DNA from: an uncultured Anaerolineales bacterium
Lineage (GTDB): Bacteria > Chloroflexota > Anaerolineae > Anaerolineales > UBA11657
Direction of reading: 5' to 3'
Assembly: GCA_913040765.1 (NCBI GenBank)
Contig: CAJWIA010000032.1
Coordinates: 1 to 10,694 of the forward strand
Length of the DNA stretch: 10,694 nucleotides
The translations under genes were made by a program, and so were the position numbers. The notes beneath the pieces are model-generated. The model was not told the origin of the DNA. It ran no database searches and saw only the letters and a list, made by a program, of their open reading frames with translations. Below are positions 6,702 through 10,694 of the stretch, piece by piece. Position 1 is the stretch's first letter, and each line of letters begins with the position of its first letter.

Positions 6702-7589
6702 ATGAATCTCAACAAATATAATCCATATTTTATACTTGTTGTTAGCGTGATGACTATTGCCTGGTCACCATTACTTACAAGGTGGTCGGAAGCGCCCGGG
6801 GTAATTACCTCTTTTTTCCGCACCTTCATTGCGGCGGTAGTGCTTTCTGTACCTTTCTTGCGGAAACGTAGCTTCTATAAATCGATAAAAATGCAACACA
6901 TTGTTCTTGCAGTCTTTGCAGGAGTTGCTTTTGCCTTAGACAATGCATTATGGGCAACAGGAGTTACACTTGCCGGAGCATCAAACCCTACGTTTTTGGT
7001 GAATACTTCACCTGTATGGGTTGGATTGGGCGCTATGCTATTTTTTCGTGAGCAGTTGGGTAATCGATTTTGGTTTGGCCTCGTATTGGCAATAGCAGGT
7101 TCTGCATTAATCTTAGAAGTCGATTGGAGTTATTCCGTAATATCGGGGACAGGCTCACTTTATGGACTAATGGGAGGTTTTTTCTATGCTGGTTTCCTAC
7201 TAGTTGGACAGAAAGCGCGTTACCACATTGATACTGTCCCATTCTTTTTTATAGTTTTATGTAGTAGTTCATGTGTTTTGGGAATATTGACATTAATATT
7301 TCGATATCCCATCAGTGGATACTCTACATCAACTTACTTGATATTTGTATTGCTCGGAACGATCATGACTGCTGGCGCTTGGCTAGCAATTACATATGCA
7401 CTCGGAAAGTTGTCAGCAGCAATTGTTGCTCCAATAATGTTGGGGCAACCAGTCATTACTGCGGTGCTAGCACATTATATTTTGTTGGAGAAATTAGATC
7501 GTTGGCAGATTATGGGCGCAGTCGCAGTCTTGATCGGAGTTCTACTAACTCAGAGTGCCCGTACGTTTTTGTCGAAAAGAGAATATTGA
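6702..7589 (+). CDS. EamA-family (DMT) transporter, second of a tandem pair
   Basis: This 295-residue membrane protein has about ten spans in two EamA repeats and is clearly a paralogue of the gene at 5699. Shared blocks include WVGLGAMLFF (106-115 here), GSLYGL (151-156), QKAR and YALGK (232-236). In the first 47 aligned residues from NPY I count 24 identities. It is probably an exporter of a small metabolite, and the substrate is unknown. The ATG at 6702 follows TAAGAGA directly, too close for an ideal Shine-Dalgarno sequence. The 94-bp gap from the first copy contains its own candidate promoter and palindrome, so the two copies may be regulated separately. It converges on the aminopeptidase gene with only 22 bases between the stops. 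Confidence 0.87.
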   Translation: MNLNKYNPYFILVVSVMTIAWSPLLTRWSEAPGVITSFFRTFIAAVVLSVPFLRKRSFYKSIKMQHIVLAVFAGVAFALDNALWATGVTLAGASNPTFLVNTSPVWVGLGAMLFFREQLGNRFWFGLVLAIAGSALILEVDWSYSVISGTGSLYGLMGGFFYAGFLLVGQKARYHIDTVPFFFIVLCSSSCVLGILTLIFRYPISGYSTSTYLIFVLLGTIMTAGAWLAITYALGKLSAAIVAPIMLGQPVITAVLAHYILLEKLDRWQIMGAVAVLIGVLLTQSARTFLSKREY

Positions 7590-7611
7590 GTGGTGCGGTT
7601 TCGTTAAACTA

Positions 7612-8724
7612 CTAGATTAGAAACTTTCCTGACTGATATATCAATTCCCCATCCACTTTGATTTCTCCATCTGCTTTCATGTCACATATCATATCCCAAT
7701 GTATAGCACTCACATTTTTGCTGCCGGTCAATGGGTATCCCGAGCCGATAGCCATATGCACTGTTCCACCCATCTTTTCATCAAACAATATCTGCTTAGT
7801 GTGGTGCTTGATTCCATAATTTGTTCCGATGGCCCATTCTCCTAAATAGCGAGCTCCTGTGTCAGTGTCTAACATTTGTATTAAGTAGTCTTCATTTTTG
7901 GATGCGTTGGCTATCACCACCTTGCCCTCATTAAATTTCAACTCAATATTATCGATTTCACGTCCACCTACAGTAACAGGGTAGGTAAAATGCACATGCC
8001 CATTGACTGATGTTTCTACGGGACCCGTAAAAATTTCGCCATCGGGCATATTGTGTTTCCCACATGCATTAATGAAATCACGATTTTTAATTGAGAAAGA
8101 TAAATCAATATTACTTCCTTTGACTTCCACTACATCATGTCCTTGTAGCCACTCTATGAAACGGTCTTGTTGTATTTGTACAGATTGCCAGTGCTTGATA
8201 GGATCCATATCTCCATTTACATGGCAAGCTTCATATACGAATTCTTGATAATTGCGCAGGCTCATATCTGCTTCTTGAGCAAGAGCATGAGCAGGAAAAA
8301 GAGTTACATTCCAGGATAGATCACCTTTATCTCCGCGTTCTAGATAGGTTTGTTGTATCCGTTTATATGCTTGACGCTGGCGCACTTGTTTTGCAGGGTC
8401 TATCTGAGAAAGTTCACGAGTATTATTTACACCCTCCACACGAATAATGACGTCAAAAGTATCTACTGCTAGTTTGTAAAGTGGCGACACATAATCAAGT
8501 TGGTGGTTTTTTGCATGTTCGAAAAATATATCTTCATCTCCCCGTAGATAGGGAGCAATATGAGGATGACCTCCGCGTTCTAGTACTCTCTCGTAAATTG
8601 CTAACAATAATGGCATACTAGTGGTACTTCCTGGAGCCCAGATGAGCACCTGATCATCATGTTGAACGCCTGTTGAGTAATCAACAAGTAGATGTGCAAG
8701 TTTTGAGATTCGCGGATCAGTCAT
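7612..8724 (-). CDS. M29 family metallo-aminopeptidase
   Basis: This 370-residue cytoplasmic enzyme of the M29 (aminopeptidase T/AmpS) family removes N-terminal residues from peptides using two metal ions. The expected metal and catalytic residues are all present: Glu230 in NMPDGEIFTGP, Glu296 in YLGEWAIGTN, His323 in GGTVHMAIG, Tyr330, and His342 with Asp344 in IHWDMICD. The N-terminal half is the usual alpha/beta domain beginning ISKLAHLLVDYSTG. The length is slightly under the roughly 400 residues of characterised members. The start is firm: AGGAG lies five bases before the ATG. Upstream is a good promoter that overlaps the promoter of the divergent kinase gene. M29 enzymes usually prefer hydrophobic N-terminal residues; the specificity here is not known. 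Confidence 0.9.
   Translation of the reverse strand: MTDPRISKLAHLLVDYSTGVQHDDQVLIWAPGSTTSMPLLLAIYERVLERGGHPHIAPYLRGDEDIFFEHAKNHQLDYVSPLYKLAVDTFDVIIRVEGVNNTRELSQIDPAKQVRQRQAYKRIQQTYLERGDKGDLSWNVTLFPAHALAQEADMSLRNYQEFVYEACHVNGDMDPIKHWQSVQIQQDRFIEWLQGHDVVEVKGSNIDLSFSIKNRDFINACGKHNMPDGEIFTGPVETSVNGHVHFTYPVTVGGREIDNIELKFNEGKVVIANASKNEDYLIQMLDTDTGARYLGEWAIGTNYGIKHHTKQILFDEKMGGTVHMAIGSGYPLTGSKNVSAIHWDMICDMKADGEIKVDGELIYQSGKFLI
8671..8686. repeat. Palindrome in the aminopeptidase 5' coding region
   Basis: TGTTGA-GTAA-TCAACA is a perfect 6-bp inverted repeat. Its AGTAATCAAC part (8676-8685) recurs exactly at 8739-8748, next to the ribosome binding site. An inverted GTTGAT occurs at 8769-8774 inside the divergent promoters. 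Confidence 0.45.
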
Positions 8725-8757
8725 ATCAGCTCCTGTTTAGTAATCAACTAATAGTCC

Positions 8758-8787
8758 ATTATACAATCGTTGATAATAACAGCTCAA
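8758..8787 (-). promoter_or_regulatory. Promoter of the M29 aminopeptidase gene
   Basis: Read on the minus strand, TTGAGC (8782-8787) is followed after 18 bp by a perfect TATAAT (8758-8763). Transcription would start near 8751, giving a leader of about 27 bases that contains the AGGAG ribosome binding site. Confidence 0.6.
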
Positions 8788-8798
8788 TAGATTATACT
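8770..8798 (+). promoter_or_regulatory. Promoter of the PfkB-family kinase gene
   Basis: TTGATA (8770-8775) and TATACT (8793-8798) are separated by exactly 17 bp, each with five of six consensus bases. The predicted start is near 8805. The site physically overlaps the minus-strand promoter at 8758-8787. Confidence 0.62.
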
Positions 8799-8851
8799 TT
8801 GGCTCCCTGGCTGACATTAGAAGGGCTGCGCGTGGTGTGGTCATTGAACAA

Positions 8852-9682
8852 ATGAATAGTAATTCTATAGTGTCTGATGTGCTTGTAATCGGAGTGGTGT
8901 CCATCGACCAGTTGCATATAGATGGCAAATCTTTTCGTACTGTGGGTGGGGCAGGTATGTATACTGCCATGGCTGTACAGAGTAGTGGTGCATCAGTAGA
9001 ATTATTTGCGCCTCGTCCTAGGAATATGCCGTCCATGTTGAGACAAGTAGATGAGCGCTTGAATTGGTTTGGGCCACAAATATTGTTACGTGAATTACCA
9101 CATCTTGAGATTACACATCATGGCAATGATGTGGCTACACTCAATTCAATAGAGTGGGGAGCAGAGATTAAACTTGATCCAGAAGATTTACCATCAGATT
9201 TGTCAGAATGTAAGATAGTACATTTGGCAGCATTGAGTAGCGCCGAGCGCCAGTTACATTTTCTTGATGCATGTCGGTCGCGCGGAGCTCAGATGATTTC
9301 GGCTGGTACATACTCACATGTAGTGAAGCATGAGCCTAAAACTGTACTCAAATTGATGAAGGAAGCCGACATATTTTTCATGAATGAGAATGAAGCTAAT
9401 GGATTATTTGGTTCCATAGGTAATTTGGTGACAGATCCTGAAAAACTCGTCTGTGTGACATTAGGTAGGAACGGTGCAATTGTTTTGACTGATGATGTGT
9501 CTGAAGAGATTCCGGCAAGATCGTTAGAAGAGTTTGACCCGACAGGGGCTGGAGACACATTCTGCGGTGCTACTTTAGCAGGATTATCTCGTGGGGTTTT
9601 TCCACAAGACGCAGTTACTACAGCAATTGATATGGCAGGCCTGGTTGTTACAGCATTAGGACCACAAGCACTATTGTCTTAG
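8852..9682 (+). CDS. PfkB-family (ribokinase-like) sugar or nucleoside kinase
   Basis: This is a ribokinase-fold kinase of 276 residues from the ATG, or 281 from an in-frame GTG at 8837. The C-terminal signature DPTGAGDTFCGA contains the anion hole and the catalytic Asp (Asp240 from the GTG, Asp235 from the ATG). The NENEA motif near residue 183 and LGRNGAIV (the strand leading to the ATP site) are also typical. The N-terminal substrate motif is VGGAGMYTAMA: the usual GG is present, but the common Asn two turns later is replaced, as in some PfkB subgroups. It would transfer phosphate from ATP to a sugar, nucleoside or related alcohol; the substrate is unassigned. Neither start has a good Shine-Dalgarno sequence. 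The ATG is preferred because the family-like sequence begins soon after it. Confidence 0.83.
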   Translation: MNSNSIVSDVLVIGVVSIDQLHIDGKSFRTVGGAGMYTAMAVQSSGASVELFAPRPRNMPSMLRQVDERLNWFGPQILLRELPHLEITHHGNDVATLNSIEWGAEIKLDPEDLPSDLSECKIVHLAALSSAERQLHFLDACRSRGAQMISAGTYSHVVKHEPKTVLKLMKEADIFFMNENEANGLFGSIGNLVTDPEKLVCVTLGRNGAIVLTDDVSEEIPARSLEEFDPTGAGDTFCGATLAGLSRGVFPQDAVTTAIDMAGLVVTALGPQALLS

Positions 9683-9717
9683 TATTTCTATTCTGATAGT
9701 AAATTTGTGTCAACAAC

Positions 9718-9730
9718 TGATATGATATCA
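9718..9730. repeat. 13-bp palindrome between kinase and membrane-protein genes
   Basis: TGATAT-G-ATATCA is a perfect odd-centred palindrome in the 87-bp gap 9683-9769, 40 bases before the next ATG. It may be an operator for the membrane-protein gene. It is A/T-rich, so chance is a fair alternative. Confidence 0.3.
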
Positions 9731-9769
9731 AATGAGGATAGAAGTCAGCAGATGATAGAATATCAGTAA

Positions 9770-10399
9770 ATGGTGCATAATAGCGTGTCAAACTATTTTT
9801 CGCAGCAAAACCTAAAGTTGGTAGGTTTAACAATGATATGGCTAGGTTATTTTCTACCCTGGGTTCCTCATCATGCAGCCGCATTAAGTATGGGTGCCTA
9901 CGATCTGGCTGCATGGGTAATGCTGCTTCCTCAAGTACAAGACGGTAGTATTGCAATAAGCCGATTGCATTTTCTAGCTTTAATATCGCTCGCTATTGTA
10001 CTAACTTTTGAAGTATCGCTTCAAGGTGGAGTATGGCGTTGGTTATTGCTTGTTGTTGGGTTGGGAATAATAATGATGATACCGAGCTATCCAGATATTC
10101 TGTACTTTCGTACTGACTTGATGGTACAGTCACAGATTGCGCTGGTAGGTGCGACCCTGTTGATAACAGTAGCGTTGTGGTATTGGAGGAATCGGCGGTG
10201 GATGAAGATAGCACAGGGCATTGTAGCTGCTTTAGTTGGATATGGAGCATTACGAGCATTGCTATTGATCCGTCCAGCAGTGGGAATTTTATATGGCATA
10301 ATTCCGGAAATTGGCTTGGGTTGGTATATTACGTTGTTAGGATGTCTGTTGGTGTTTGTATCTATAATATCTGATAACAGAGTGCGTAAGAGTGCGTAG
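9770..10399 (+). CDS. Polytopic membrane protein, function unknown
   Basis: This 209-residue protein has six or seven hydrophobic segments, at approximately 15-33, 40-58, 66-84, 86-105, 121-139, 145-164 and 177-199. There is no signal peptide, no conserved charged motif and no family that I recognise. Tryptophans cluster at the segment ends and the C-terminus is basic (NRVRKSA), suggesting a cytoplasmic tail. The ATG at 9770 is the first start after an in-frame stop immediately upstream (TAA at 9767-9769). No Shine-Dalgarno sequence is visible. A TAGAAT at 9756-9761 is close enough to allow a leaderless mRNA. The last codons include a perfect 10-bp tandem duplication that creates the present stop. 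It follows the kinase gene by 87 bases, but joint transcription is not clear. Confidence 0.7.
   Translation: MVHNSVSNYFSQQNLKLVGLTMIWLGYFLPWVPHHAAALSMGAYDLAAWVMLLPQVQDGSIAISRLHFLALISLAIVLTFEVSLQGGVWRWLLLVVGLGIIMMIPSYPDILYFRTDLMVQSQIALVGATLLITVALWYWRNRRWMKIAQGIVAALVGYGALRALLLIRPAVGILYGIIPEIGLGWYITLLGCLLVFVSIISDNRVRKSA
10379..10398 (+). repeat. Perfect 10-bp tandem duplication at the 3' end of the membrane-protein gene
   Basis: AGAGTGCGTA occurs twice back to back (10379-10388 and 10389-10398). The stop codon at 10397-10399 is created in the second copy. With one copy the frame would read on to a TAG about five codons later, so the duplication slightly changed the C-terminus. Confidence 0.8.
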
Positions 10400-10401
10400 T
10401 T

Positions 10402-10429
10402 TTGAAAGAAAATAGGTACGACTCATGAT
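10402..10429 (+). promoter_or_regulatory. Possible tRNA-Gly promoter
   Basis: TTGAAA (10402-10407) and CATGAT (10424-10429) are spaced 16 bp apart, placing a start near 10436, just before the tRNA. The -10 match is only four of six, so this is tentative. Confidence 0.3.
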
Positions 10430-10438
10430 ACAAATGTT

Positions 10439-10510
10439 GCGGGTGTAGTTCAGGGGTAGAACGTCAGCTTCCCAAGCTGGATGTCGTCGGTTCGAATCCG
10501 ATCACCCGCT
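10439..10510 (+). tRNA. tRNA-Gly (anticodon CCC)
   Basis: The sequence folds into a full cloverleaf of 72 bases. The acceptor stem is GCGGGTG / CACCCGC and the D stem is GTTC / GAAC around AGGGGTA. The anticodon stem TCAGC / GCTGG (one T-G pair) holds the loop TTCCCAA, a five-base variable loop follows, and the T stem GTCGG / CCGAT (one G-T pair) holds TTCGAAT. The anticodon CCC at 10471-10473 reads the glycine codon GGG. The discriminator base is T and the CCA end is not encoded, so it must be added enzymatically. No attachment-site duplication or integrase is visible beside it. Confidence 0.95.
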
Positions 10511-10615
10511 CTGAATCTTGATAATATTACATGGGTTCCCATAAATTTGGACTTGTGCGATATGTGGTTTTGTAATTCTAGCAGGAGAGCGCAGATCTAT
10601 CTAATGCCATACTTA

Positions 10616-10694
10616 CTAGTAGATAGGCAGTTGAGTATCTATTTCAGTGGCCCAAGCTCGTATACCACCCTTGAGATTCTTCACTTTTGTAATT
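10616..10694 (-). CDS. Rhodanese-domain protein, C-terminal fragment (probably ThiF/MoeB type)
   Basis: The last 25 codons of a minus-strand gene end at the TAG complement at 10616-10618. They read ITKVKNLKGGIRAWATEID followed by TQLPIY. The NLxGGIxAWxxExDxxxPxY pattern is the usual end of a rhodanese domain, and especially of MoeZ-like adenylyltransferases that activate ThiS/MoaD-type sulfur carriers. The adenylating domain and the active-site cysteine lie beyond the window, so a stand-alone sulfurtransferase remains possible. The 105-bp gap to the tRNA holds only a small ATGGGTTCCCAT inverted repeat (10531-10542). Confidence 0.7.
   Translation of the reverse strand, partial: ITKVKNLKGGIRAWATEIDTQLPIY

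Noticed and set aside
7271..7615. 114-codon plus-strand open frame inside the second EamA gene
   Set aside because: It is an alternate frame of a well-supported membrane protein. Its composition, rich in Cys, Ser and Asn, looks like a frame shadow.
8737..9036. 99-codon minus-strand open frame opposite the kinase start
   Set aside because: It overlaps the kinase coding region and the divergent promoters, has low-complexity composition and no family resemblance.
13..9716. 13-base match TTTGTGTCAACAA at 13-25 and 9704-9716
   Set aside because: About one such match is expected by chance in a window this long. One copy is inside the surE coding region and the other is intergenic, with no shared flanks.
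10597..10626. 7-bp inverted repeat CTATCTA / TAGATAG around the rhodanese gene stop
   Set aside because: It has a 16-base loop, an A/T-rich stem and no U-tract on the minus strand, so it is not a convincing terminator.

Overview
This is a roughly 40% G+C bacterial window, dense in genes, with protein genes on both strands and one tRNA. The gene mix best fits a member of the Chloroflexota, perhaps a SAR202/Dehalococcoidia-type lineage. It includes a fused gamma-alpha 2-oxoacid:ferredoxin oxidoreductase with its beta subunit, a LipM-like octanoyltransferase, a DUF503 protein, an M29 aminopeptidase, an EthD-like protein and a PfkB kinase. The taxonomic placement is inference from gene content; no marker gene here settles it. 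I see no transposase, integrase, CRISPR array or phage gene.

Layout. Positions 1-207 are the 3' end of a SurE-type nucleotidase gene running in from upstream (+). Converging on it is a three-gene minus-strand operon (1398 down to 264): an EthD-like dimeric barrel protein, a small two-span membrane protein and a small acidic soluble protein. A control region at about 1399-1570 separates this operon from the divergent korA-korB pair (1571-4380), which encodes a CoA-dependent, ferredoxin-linked 2-oxoacid oxidoreductase. A 163-bp gap with two small hairpins leads to a tight plus-strand cluster of lipM-like gene, DUF503 gene and EamA transporter (4544-6607). A second, paralogous EamA transporter with its own leader follows (6702-7589).

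A minus-strand M29 aminopeptidase gene (8724-7612) converges on the second transporter. It shares an overlapping divergent promoter pair with a plus-strand PfkB-family kinase gene (about 8852-9682). A polytopic membrane protein of unknown function (9770-10399) comes next, then tRNA-Gly(CCC) (10439-10510). The window ends in the C-terminus of a minus-strand rhodanese-domain protein, probably of the ThiF/MoeB type.

How the genes may work together. KorAB would interconvert 2-oxoglutarate (or another 2-oxoacid) and its acyl-CoA using ferredoxin. The LipM-like enzyme would supply lipoyl groups to classical lipoate-dependent complexes or the glycine cleavage system. The rest look like ordinary housekeeping genes for peptide turnover, small-molecule export and sugar or nucleoside phosphorylation. 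I did not find a convincing undescribed system. The best leads are the uncharacterised three-gene operon with an apparently leaderless promoter, and the repeat-bearing divergent control regions at about 1399-1500 and 8671-8798.
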